From Mesostigma viride (Eukaryota; Streptophyta; Mesostigmatophyceae; Mesostigmatales; Mesostigmataceae), in the NCBI GenBank assembly GCA_009746045.1, contig RPFO01000123.1, positions 105,001 through 137,500 on the forward strand: a DNA stretch of 32,500 nt, given 5' to 3'. Made by a program: the position numbers and the translations under genes. Of the stretch, positions 8,967 through 17,872 are shown in pieces; the first letter of the stretch is position 1; each line of letters begins with the position of its first letter. The notes under the pieces were generated by a model. The model was not told the DNA's origin. It ran no database searches and saw nothing but the letters and a program-made list of their open reading frames with translations.

Positions 8967-10984
8967 AGCACGGCATTCGCTACATTGCTGCTGACTGCCT
9001 TGCGCTTGTGGAGTCTGCTGAACCAGGAAACCAAAGATTGCTTGCCAGTGGGGTTAGACAACATAAATAGGCCTGCCTCTCTGGCTTGTACCTTAGTGAC
9101 TACCCGTGACTCCATGGAACTGTCCATCATGCATGTGATGTGGATGGGTTGGAACAGATCCAAGGCATGAAGAATAAGGGGAGGGCCATCATGCAACACC
9201 TGTTTAATAGCCCTAGACCCTACCTCCATGAGGACATCATCATCCACTCTGCTGACCACTGCCAGATGAGGAGCACAAGTGGCACACAGCCAACCTAGCT
9301 TACCCCTAATAGTGGGACAGAGATCAGGAGTGATGTCAGAGGGAAGAACATCTTTGCAAGACATGACATACTCAGGGGATGCTTTGAGAGAACACACCCA
9401 CTCCTTCTGCTCCTTAAACAGGTTCAGAATGATGCCACAGAACTTGACAGGATCTTTCCCCAGCTCCAGCTGCTTGCCTAATTCAAAGCTAGCAGACACT
9501 TGAGCAATGAAATCCTCCACAGCTGCCCTGGGACCAGTAATGAGCTGATCATCCCCATGCCACACAAACATCATCATACCAGCAGGATGAGGGATGGTGA
9601 AGAAACAAGGGTCAATATCATCATACTGGGCCCCCAGCTTCAGGAAGACCTCTTGGGCAGACAGCCTAAAAATTTTAGGTGCTGACTGAAGCCCTTCTAC
9701 CCCCAAGTTAGGCCTTAGATGAGGTTCCTTGATGTCCCCAGACCAGACTTTGGGAGTGTTTACCACATAGACTTGACCCCTCCACACCTTTTGGGCTATG
9801 TCAGGGTTGCCTTTAAGGAAGGCTCGTTTAATGTCAGTGGCTTTACACACGTAGTCCTTACCAGCATTCAGATGGTGAAGGAAAGTGGCCAACAGGACCT
9901 TAAGAGACGTCTGCTGAATACCAGGGGTATACAGTTCAGCCTCTGTTAGCTCAGTGGAGCCCCTGAACTCCGTGACACAAGGTCTGGCATGAAAAATGGG
10001 AGGTGTCCCATCTGCCTGGGGTTTATGCTTGCAGACAAACTTCAGTCTGAGCTTTCTGGCCCCTTGTGGCAGTGCCTCAATCGGTGTTACAGGTGGTACC
10101 TGGGACTTACTACGTGGATCAGGACAAACCCATTCCTCTCTAGCCCTGTTAAAGGCTTCCATCCATTTCAGAAAACCAATCTGCGTTTGACAGTCTTTGA
10201 CCACATCATCATAGGACAAGGGAGACATGGACGCAATGTCCCATCTACCAAGCCCAAACGCAGAGGGGTGTAGCTTCTGAGAATGAATGAGGGAATCAAC
10301 ACAGGGTTCCTGACCTGGGAGGTATTTTATGTTGACAGCATTGATGGCTGCTTCCAGGCCATCACTGATCTGTGTTAAAGGAATTTTGAAATGGTCCAGG
10401 GTGACCTGCCCCACCCCAGTCACACTCAACCTCCCAGCTGAGATGACTACTCCAGGGTATGAGACAAATGGTTCCCCCAGCAGTGCATTCCCCTTGTAGC
10501 CCTCTACTACCTGGAAGGGAGTGGGCACACCCAGAATGGGAATTAGCACTTGGCCTTTGACTGCCATTTTTGTTTTGCCTGAAAAATCTGACACTCTAGC
10601 CCAGGGCGAGCGTTGCAGACTTAGGCCAGATACAGCTTGTGCACTGATGATGCTCACCTGTGCCTGTGTGTCTACTGCCAGAATACTGGGATCCTGGTTA
10701 GATTCACCCACAGCATTGACTTGTGCTGCACCTGCTGCCATTTGTGCCTTGGCAGTGTGTGCTCTATGTAGAGCTTTTAGAGCCTCAGCAAATTTATTCC
10801 TGGGGACAACAGGATCTGCTGCTTCGTGTGGCTGTTCCTGAGATGAGGGAGGAGCGACCTGCTGCTCATCCAGTGCACGTTCCTCCTGCCCAGTTGGACC
10901 AGTGGGCTGTGGTGGGGCTGCACCACTGAGGAACACAGGAGCGTCTATGGTTGTGTTGCTTGCATCAGCTATGTCCCTGGCCAT
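8933..10984 (-). CDS. Copia-like protease-like + reverse transcriptase + RNase H ORF (683 codons)
   Basis: Largest intact frame of the window. Residues about 60-90 are an Ala-rich linker. Residues 101-190 look like a retropepsin: AVDTQAQVSII at 103-113 (DTQA where DTGA is usual) and a NALLGEPF motif at 166-173. The RT follows: KFVCKHK (315-321), HARPCVTEFRG (332-342, the Copia 'KARLV..G' block), KATDIKRAFLKG with catalytic Asp384, GLQSAPK (431-437), and palm motif FVWHGDDQLITG with Asp478-Asp479. RNase H begins at about residue 615 and shifts frame at its end. The start at 10984 overlaps the end of the integrase frame (stop at 10969-10971) by 16 bases in a different frame, which could mean reinitiation or programmed frameshifting. 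An RT of the Copia class is secure; the protease call is likely but not proven. Confidence 0.88.
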   Translation of the reverse strand: MARDIADASNTTIDAPVFLSGAAPPQPTGPTGQEERALDEQQVAPPSSQEQPHEAADPVVPRNKFAEALKALHRAHTAKAQMAAGAAQVNAVGESNQDPSILAVDTQAQVSIISAQAVSGLSLQRSPWARVSDFSGKTKMAVKGQVLIPILGVPTPFQVVEGYKGNALLGEPFVSYPGVVISAGRLSVTGVGQVTLDHFKIPLTQISDGLEAAINAVNIKYLPGQEPCVDSLIHSQKLHPSAFGLGRWDIASMSPLSYDDVVKDCQTQIGFLKWMEAFNRAREEWVCPDPRSKSQVPPVTPIEALPQGARKLRLKFVCKHKPQADGTPPIFHARPCVTEFRGSTELTEAELYTPGIQQTSLKVLLATFLHHLNAGKDYVCKATDIKRAFLKGNPDIAQKVWRGQVYVVNTPKVWSGDIKEPHLRPNLGVEGLQSAPKIFRLSAQEVFLKLGAQYDDIDPCFFTIPHPAGMMMFVWHGDDQLITGPRAAVEDFIAQVSASFELGKQLELGKDPVKFCGIILNLFKEQKEWVCSLKASPEYVMSCKDVLPSDITPDLCPTIRGKLGWLCATCAPHLAVVSRVDDDVLMEVGSRAIKQVLHDGPPLILHALDLFQPIHITCMMDSSMESRVVTKVQAREAGLFMLSNPTGKQSLVSWFSRLHKRKAVSSNVANAVLWSHLCCMPGT

Positions 10985-12088
10985 TCACTGGGTGAGACCA
11001 ACCCACCAGACTGAGGCTCTGAATCCATGTCCAAGAATTCTACCCCTGACACGTCTGCCAAAGGAGGGTAATAAAGCTTCAGTCTATGCTTGCCAACCAT
11101 TCGCTCTCTGTGATGCTGAATAGTCACCGTGTCACCTGTTTCTGACAACCTGATGATTTCAGCTGGACCATGCCATCTACCAGAGTGGGCTTTGTTCCCT
11201 TCCCCTCCCTATAGTAGAGTACCTGATCCCCCACTTCAAACACAGGCCTGGCATTACTTTATCCTTTTTTGCCAGCAACTTGGCCAAGTGTTGCCTTTGC
11301 GTGTTGTAGTGGTCTAGTACCTCCTGAGAGTAGCTACCTGATTGCAGGCCAATTGATGTGATTTCACCAAAAGGAGAAGACATGAGGGGCTTGGTGTTCA
11401 GAGTTCTGCACACCTCAGCTGCCCACGCTGTCCTATCAGCATAGCTCCCAGACTCTGCTGTCCTGGACTCATTTTTCTTTATGAGGTCCCTGATAGCACG
11501 CATGGTACGTTCAATCATCCCCTGGCGTTCATGATCTTGAGCCCCAGCAATGTCTATCTTGGGCAGATCAGGATAATCTTGTATCCACGTGAACTGCTGA
11601 TCCAGCATTAATTTTTCCTGAGGATGATACCGTGCTAGTGCAATCAGCAGGGCTCTGTGCAGTTGTTCATTGGCCATGCCTGGCAAGGGTTCTATCACCA
11701 CAAACCTAGACCAGGCATCTTTTAGGACCAAGTAATACACCGTGTCCTTCACCAGGTGTATCACATCCCCTACTAGCTTTCCTCTAGCCAGTGGTGGGGT
11801 GGCCACATGCCATCTCTTGGGTTTAGGTGCATGCAGTTGGCACGCTTCACAGTGCTTCCTGACATGCCTGCACATCTGTTCCAGGTCACGGCCATCAATT
11901 TTGTTGGCCAGCCTTTCTGCCACTGCCTCATGCCCCATTGCCTTGTGTAGCTGTTGGGCTAACCTGGCATAGGATATAACCTTATCTGCTGCTGCATCTA
12001 AGGAGGCTATAGTGGGATCTTGGGCCACCTGTGCTAACGTCATGTCATAAGCCAGGTCCCAATCCACTTCCTCACTGTCAGGCAACAC
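10969..12088 (-). pseudogene. Copia-like element integrase with GPY/F-like tail, frameshifted
   Basis: Retroviral-type integrase that inserts the cDNA copy. The zinc-binding HHCC module uses His48, His53, Cys80 and Cys83. The DDE core candidates are Asp108 (GDVIHLVKD), Asp163 (MLDQQF) and Glu193 (MIERTMR), so the last spacing is 29 residues, short of the usual 35 or so. The 303-codon frame ends at 11177. Downstream, in neighbouring frames, the sequence reads VGDQVLYYREGKG and then GRWHGPAEIIRLSE and HRLKLYYPP to a stop at 10969. This resembles the GPY/F C-terminal module of gypsy and retroviral integrases. Two frameshifts near 11180-11215 break it. Confidence 0.85.
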
Positions 12089-12509
12089 AGAGCAAATAGA
12101 GGTACACGGCCATTGAGAAACCAGGGTACAGGAGACTTACAGTCGTCCTGAGTGCTGGCTTGTTTGTGGGGCGCCCCGTCGAGGCTCCCTTCCTGGGCTT
12201 GTTGCAGCGTCCCCCTGCAGGTAACGGGTGGCGGGGCTCCCAGCAACCTGGGCACACATCCACATCAGATCCAAGTTCGGGTTTGCCCTTCCAGCAATCA
12301 TCCCTCTCATGCCCCTTGCATGAGCACCTGGTGCAGTACAGGGTGGAGTCATGAGGCTTACCTTTCTGACTAGGCCCCTGGGAGGGCCCTGCCTTACTGC
12401 CTGGGTTCCCCTTTCCCCCCTTGTCTGATTTCCCCTGCTGCTTGGATGACCCCCCTGCCTTCTTACCTTGCTGGGGACCCTTGAACACCGCCTTGACCTG
12501 AGCTACCAC
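12078..12509 (-). pseudogene. Copia-like gag C-terminus, zinc knuckle (nucleocapsid)
   Basis: Basic Gly/Lys/Ser-rich linker, then a CCHC knuckle CTRCSCKGHERDDC (C-x2-C-x4-H-x4-C). A second Cys/His cluster follows (CPGCWEPRHPLPAGGRC, with a longer last spacing). It overlaps the integrase frame by 11 bases in another frame. No protease motif lies between this knuckle and the integrase, which matters for the unusual domain order. Confidence 0.8.
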
Positions 12510-12531
12510 CTCCTTGATGAGCTTCTTCCTG

Positions 12532-14860
12532 CTAGGACCTGCACCGTCCTGACCCCCCCCCTTGGACCTTGTTAACCTTGGGTTCCTTGACAGTGGAGAA
12601 GGGTTCTAGGCTCTGCTGAATGAACAACATGGCCCCCCTAAAATCATCCCACTTGTCTTTAAGGCCAGCCAGCAGAACTGCATTGGTGTTCTTGTCCAGC
12701 TCAGCTTTGGTGAGCCACTGATGGATCAGGTACTTAGAGTTGAGTTTCTTCAACTCCTCGTCCCTGTCTATGTACAGGACATACTGTTTGTTGTCACGTA
12801 CGTAGTCAGACTTGTTGACTTTGTACGAGGCCAACCAGTTGAACCCCTTGAGAGCCTGCAGGTGTTCCCCCTTGGTCAACAGCCCTTTTAGGTCTGCTAT
12901 GAATTCTGTGAAGATTTGCACCTCCTCTGCCCCAGGTGTGCTGGCCCTCCTCTCATACATCTGACCATTTGTTTTATGCTAGGTGCAGATTGGTGGATCG
13001 TGTTAGACACCCTAAGAGCAGGAAACCAATCACGGATGTTATCATGGGACCAGGAATGTTCTATCTTGAAAAGAAACTCAAGTGCATCCTCCTGCACAAA
13101 CCCCTCAGCTAGACCTGGGAAGGTAATCCTATCTTCCCTACGGGATGCATCAAACCTGGGTCGCTGTGGTACAGCGACAGCCGCTTGTGGTTGAGGTTGC
13201 TGCTGCTGCTGCTGCTGCTGCGGTTGCTGTTGCTGTGCTGCCGCTGCTGCTGCTGCTGCTGCTGTTGCTGATGCTGTGGCTGCTGCTGCTGCTGGGTTGT
13301 CGCTCCAGCGTTGCTGCCGCCCGCCATACCCCCGGTGCTTGCTGGTGCCCCTCCCCCTGGTGCTCCCCCGTCCTTCCCCTCGTCACCATCCTCCTCTGGA
13401 TGCGACCGCTGGGGCGTAGACGATGGTCCACACCCCTCCTGCCACTTTCCTTGGCGGACCCGCTTGGCGGCCCTCAGCAGTTGCTCTACTGCCTCTGCTG
13501 CCCGCGCCCGCTTGGTCGGGTTGGCCTCCGCTGCGTCCAGCTCCTGGTGGAGTAGTGCAGCGATGCGGTCCAGCTCCAGGTCCGTGTCGGTCTGCAAAGT
13601 GGTTTTGGGTGTGGGGGGTGGGGGGTGGGGTGTGTCTGCACCAGCACGTACGCGCTCACGCGCGTTTAACAAGGCCGCTCCTCGCTGGGCTCTTGCTGGC
13701 TGTGGGGTGCGCATGAAGTCCAGTACCGCGTCCTCGGGCAGCGGCTCATGTGGCGCCAGACCACGCTCAAAACGGATGGCGTCTCCGAACTCGCCTGCAG
13801 AGCCCAGGTCCTGGCCGCCTCCTGATACCGGCGGAGAGCCCTCTCCTCCTTACGCATGCGCCTGTCAGGGCACGTGCGTTCCGCCTGCTCTTCCGCGCCA
13901 GCCTGGCCTCCTGCTCCCTCCTCGCCGGGCCCACCATCGCTGCCAGTGCCGCCTCCGACCGCTTCATGGCTGCGTCCAACGCGCCTGATGACGCCGGGTC
14001 TTCTCTGTGGCGTCGTGCGCCTTCGCACGAAGTCGCGCAGTTCCCGATGCTGCGCCTCCCTGGCTGCACGCTCCCGAGCCAAGCTGTTCTCTGCCATGGA
14101 CCGCACCATCGCCCGCTTTGCCTTCCGCTGGCAATGCCGGTGTACTCGATCTTGGCCAGTCTCTCGGCCTCGACCATGGCCGGGTCCATCAGACCAGTTC
14201 CTCACCCCGCTCTCCTGGCTGCATCTCGACCGAGGAGTCTGTTTCCTGCAAGACATCCCCTGCCATGCGCCGAAAGTTGCGCGCTGTGCGCCGTGCGAGC
14301 AAAGGTGAAGAGCTCGTTTTCTTGCGCAGCGTAGGGGGCGCCTCGCGCGCACCTGTCGGTCCCGCGCGCAAGCCTGCCCTGGCCACCCGATCCCGCTCTT
14401 GCTGCCTCTCCGCGAGCTCTCGGGCGATCCTGTCTATCTCATTCTCCGCCCGCAGCTGTGCCTCGCGCTGAGCCTCCAGCTCGCGCTGCTGTTCCAGCTC
14501 CCTGCGCAGCTGGGCCTCCTGCCGAAGGCGTTCTGCCTCCCGGCGGAGCAGCTCCTCTCGCTGCTCCCTGTCCTCAGGCAGCTCGAGATCGACGAGGTCT
14601 TCGTCCTCGTCATATCCATCCGACGGGATATCCCCCAGAACTGGCACCACCCTCCCCGGCCCCGTTACCAACTCGGGTGCCGTGGGCTGCCCTTCAGCCG
14701 GTGGCGCGTTGGGTCGCCAGACATTGTATACCGGCGGTCTCGACGCCAGTTGATCGAGGTACCGCGGGTCCTCGTCCGAGGACGTGCGACCACTGCCGGC
14801 ATCGCTGCCAGCGTGGTCACCCCTACCCTGCCGGCCCCTCACTGCCGCCCGGTAGTCCAA
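12532..14860 (-). pseudogene. Copia-like gag, N-terminal and capsid part, several frameshifts
   Basis: The reading starts at the Met at 14860 (MDYRAAV), about 115 bases inside the 5' LTR. Its first 223 codons hold an acidic stretch and a long Glu/Arg/Gln-rich coiled coil (about 14400-14600). Charged helical sequence continues through 14189-13767 in shifting frames. A polyQ/Ser-rich region (13150-13320) comes from the CAG-type repeat. The capsid-like region (about 13190-12532) shows DALEFLFKIEHSWSHDNIRD and LIHQWLTKAELDK, typical of UBN2/Copia-type gag folds. Stops at 13109 and frame changes near 14189, 13860, 13100 and 12940 show decay. Exact joins cannot be fixed by eye. Confidence 0.7.
13195..13310 (-). 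repeat. CAG/CTG trinucleotide repeat inside gag
   Basis: Interrupted runs of CTG on the + strand, read as CAG (Gln) on the coding strand and as Ser or Ala in other frames. A frameshift inside such a tract is easily tolerated, and some of the neighbouring frame changes in gag may have arisen here. Confidence 0.9.
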
Positions 14861-14973
14861 ATCCTCGGACGACGGCGACAGGCTCGACTCCGAAGAGCCA
14901 TCGCGGATCGGAAACGTTCGACATTTTAAGATGATAGAGTAGTATAAAAACTGTGAGAGTTTTTATAAATGCA
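14861..14973 (-). promoter_or_regulatory. Copia-like 5' leader / primer-binding region
   Basis: Sequence between the 5' LTR and the gag Met. On the - strand the internal region starts TGCATTTATAAAAACTCTC. This does not begin with TGG, so no standard tRNA 3'-end primer-binding site is evident. Priming might use an internal tRNA fragment, as known for some Copia elements, but I cannot identify the tRNA. Confidence 0.4.
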
Positions 14974-15497
14974 AGTTAATGCACTTGTGCAATGAAAGCG
15001 AACGTGTGTTGGATTATGCAATGGCTGGCATAATATCAATCCATGCAAGCTTGCCAAGCTGGATTGCATGGGCACGTAGGTTAGGGTAACCTAGCTATCC
15101 TGCACTAGTGCTAACCAATGAGGTGCTGGCTCCGTCCAGCTAGATCTACTCCAGCTAGGACTGATACGATGCCCACAGGCAACGACTGCCTAGCAGCACT
15201 ACGTGGACGGTCCTGGACCTCTCCTAGGACCTCCGTACAGGACTAGCACTGCAACCACCTTGTGGTCTGCATCACAGCTCATAAACCCTACCACGTGAAT
15301 ACCCACGTGCGTGTGCCCTACATATCTCAGTGCTAATATCTAGCACCCACGTGCCCAACATGGCACGTGCGGATCTAAATCCTAGTAGAGATATGTCCAG
15401 TGTACTACACCACCGTCCATGTCCGTATCCCACTTGGGAGACGGGGACAACGCCACGTGTACTGATAGTCTAGGCCTGATGCCCAGCTAGAATAACT
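14974..15497 (-). repeat. Copia-like element LTR (5' LTR in element orientation)
   Basis: 524 bp, with AGTTA...TAACT ends. It is the partner of 7764-8274 and nearly free of substitutions over the first 370 bases or so. It holds five CACGTG hexamers (15292, 15304, 15348, 15364, 15454). The one at 15364 lies in the segment absent from the other LTR. It is followed directly by the target duplicate CCTTA at 15498-15502. Confidence 0.95.
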
Positions 15498-16193
15498 CCT
15501 TACCCATCTGCTCTCCCAGCCCAACCTTACCCCTCGTCAAGCGCGCTGGATGGAGTTTTTAGCACAGTTTTCCCCTTTTAAACTTCAGTATGTTAAGGGT
15601 GTAGATAACATAGTACCTGATGCACTCTCCCGTCGCGCAGATTACTCCTTTTTCGAGGACTTGGATGTTCTCAATACTACTCTAGTTCCTACTACTCTTG
15701 GTGTAACCCCTTACGGTGAACTACCTGATGATGAATCATATGCCTACCTCTTTCATACTGCTGTTCGCATGCCTGATCTCCTTTCTCACGTAGGACTCTC
15801 TCTCCTGTGTGAGGCCCTTCCTGTGGTCTCTGTGGGGGGGGAGGGGAATAATAAAATTTCTATACCGCTTAGCCATATAGCGACTAGGTCAGGAAAGTCT
15901 TATGATAACATAGTCCCTCTAGGACCTCCCCTTCTCTTTGGCAAGGCGGTAGGAGACCTCTTTAAACCTGTTCTGGATACCTCTGTAGCAATGCCTACCT
16001 CTGATCTTGAACGCCTGATAAGTAGATTTACGGCCACTGAGCCGGAAGCTTTAGCTGCCATTGCCTCCCATCCACAACAGTTAGGTAAACACCCCTGTAA
16101 ATTTGTAGGTGGATTTCTATATGTGCAGATAGCCGATTCTCCCCCTCAATGGCGCCTGTATGTCCCCCCTATCTGTCGCTCCTCCCTGCTATT
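15498..16193 (+). pseudogene. Gypsy RNase H C-terminus and linker to integrase
   Basis: Resumes the gypsy pol after the Copia-like insertion. HLLSQ, then ARWMEFLAQF, then VKGVDNIVPDALSRR (about 15590-15640) form the classical end of gypsy RNase H with the DALSRR signature. A long connecting region ends in LYVPPICRSSLL. The frame is open from the TSD to 16193, where a hAT element interrupts it. The downstream continuation at 17524 (FELHDAHQGG) fits exactly once one target copy is removed. Confidence 0.92.
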
Positions 16194-17515
16194 CAGTGAT
16201 GGGCCATACGCGATACGCGTCGTACGCGGCCCCAGGTGTATAGTGTATAATACGCGGTGTATAATGTATTATACGCTAATCGTACGCTAACTGTTGAAAA
16301 CCCCTTTTTTGGCATGGTTTTGAGCGGTTTTCAACATTCTGAGCAACCAAGCATGGTCTGCTGGTGTTTTTGCCATACCTTTTGGCTATACATGACATAT
16401 ATAGCATGACCTTGGCATTGTCATCACTACCTAGAAATACAAGCATAGTTTCTAACAGTCTAAATTGATAGTTTCTCTTCAAAATCGAGACAACATGCAA
16501 CTCAGTATCAATACCAGTACGTATCAATTCACAACTCACTGGAAAGGATAATATATTTGTAGAACTCAAGATATGAATGCACTATACATTGCCCCGAGGT
16601 GTCGATGACATTGAAGGGCGTCGATGGCATTGAAAGGCGCAAATGAATGCCTCGCACAGCTCCTCGTCCAGCTGCTCTTTGCTGAGCCCATAAGGTGCGG
16701 GCAAATTACCGTCGGTGGATTGGCCCTTTGATGATCCGCTTGGCCCAGCCGCCCCAGCAGCGCGCCCCGAGGTGTTGCTGGCATGAGCGGACACCCAGTT
16801 AGAGGCGTCGGTTTCTACAACGTCTGCAAGCCTGTCTTTAAGTGCCGCCCGCACATCAGCCTGCTTCTTGGCGTCACTAGTCGCCTTCCTCTTCCTGGTA
16901 TTCCTTTCCTTCTCCGCCTGCTCGACCAGCAGCCTGTAACGGAGTACTCCATCGCGCATCCATGTAGTAGTTATTTGTCTGCTGCCCATTCTTGAGGATG
17001 CGCTCTTTGCTAATGTATGTCCAGACAGTTTCGGATGTGGCCTCTTCTTCATCGGGCCGCACATCATCATCGTGTTCCATTGACTCATTCGTGTCAGCCA
17101 TGCCTGGATGTCGATATGCTACGATATAGGTGCCAGACGACCACGACGTTGCTGGCACACCTTATCACCTTCTTGATGATGAATCTTCAGCCTTCCCGCC
17201 TTCACATTCCCGCCTTCACAAGTCACGATGAACGCGCTTTTAGCTTTAGTGCATTATACACTAGCTAGCTCATCACACAATTATTTGTTCCTACTACAGG
17301 TCGGCGCGCCGCAGTCTAGGCAAGCAACGCGGGCTGTAAAATGATGCCAAAACCCACCACGTAAGCCAAAAACACGCCAAAAATACGCGAAAATACGCAA
17401 AAATGCGCAAAAATACGCGTTTCGTATAAAAGTACCCCATTTTCGTACGCGCCGCTTGCGTATCGCGCATAATACGCTAAATACGGCGTATAATACGGCG
17501 TATGGCGCATTACTG
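16194..17515 (-). mobile_element. hAT-type DNA transposon, non-autonomous
   Basis: 1322 bp, flanked by the 8-bp duplication CTGCTATT (16186-16193 and 17516-17523). Terminal inverted repeats are CAGTGATGGGCCATACG on the left and, read inward, CAGTAATGCGCCATACG on the right. An 8-bp target and CA-starting short TIRs identify the hAT superfamily. Both ends carry many subterminal TACGC/GTACGC motifs (16200-16290 and 17380-17510), as expected for transposase binding. Only a truncated, frameshifted N-terminal transposase-like region remains, so movement would need a transposase supplied elsewhere. Confidence 0.93.
16582..17158 (-). pseudogene. hAT transposase N-terminal remnant
   Basis: Two overlapping - strand frames cover it. 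The likely start is the Met at 17101, followed by an acidic stretch (MEHDDDVRPDEEE). Then comes a region with SETVWTYIS and, after a frame change near 16960, a basic helix (KERNTRKRKATSDAKKQAD). It ends with YGLSKEQLDEELCEAFICAF, which resembles the hAT segment after the BED zinc finger where 'the enzyme core' begins. The catalytic DDE core and dimerisation domain are absent. The assignment rests partly on the hAT ends around it. Confidence 0.55.
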
Positions 17516-17523
17516 CTGCTATT

Positions 17524-17872
17524 TGAGTTGCATGACGCTCACCAGGGTGGTAAACGGGTACGGGACCTAGTAGCTCGCTCTTACTACTGGCCTTCCCTTT
17601 TAAAAGATATAGATGAGTATGTTAGGACCTGCCAATCGTGCCAGGAGATGAAACCCAACAATATAGGACAGATAGCAGAACCTAGGACCCTACCTGATCC
17701 CATCATGCCTTGGGACTCCATTATGATGGATTTTGTAGGACCTTTTATATAGGAAGAATGATAGAGGTAACGCCCAGATCCTTGTTTTTATAGATCGTTT
17801 TACTCGTATGTGTCATCTCGTGCCGTGTCCTTTAGAACTCACCGCACGCGATTGCGCACGCCTATACCTTAA
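17524..17872 (+). pseudogene. Gypsy integrase N-terminal part (HHCC finger and first catalytic Asp)
   Basis: Begins FELHDAHQGG with the zinc-finger histidines, then SYYWPSLLKDIDEYVRTCQSC with the Cys pair. The first catalytic Asp lies in MMDFVGPF near 17735-17750. A one-base frameshift follows at about 17750, after which the frame reads NDRGNAQILVFIDRFTRM. The sequence stops at the TTAA at 17869-17872, where a piggyBac-like element entered. Confidence 0.9.

Larger units (their letters stand above)
7764..15497 (-). mobile_element. Copia-like LTR retrotransposon nested in gypsy RNase H
   Basis: A complete 7.73-kb element in reverse orientation. The flanking target duplication is CCTTA (7759-7763 and 15498-15502). 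Deleting the element restores the gypsy RNase H codons from HRPL into THLLSQ. The LTRs (511 and 524 bp) start AGTTA and end TAACT rather than TG...CA. Coding order on the - strand is gag (coiled coil, polyQ, CCHC), integrase, protease-like domain, RT and RNase H. The LTRs differ mainly by small indels, so it inserted later than the gypsy host. Gag, integrase and RNase H carry frameshifts. Confidence 0.93.

Noticed and set aside
13145-14934. Several long + strand ORFs in the GC-rich part of the Copia-like element
   Set aside because: Shadow frames of the - strand gag (coiled coil, polyQ and charged helices); composition follows the antisense of that gene.
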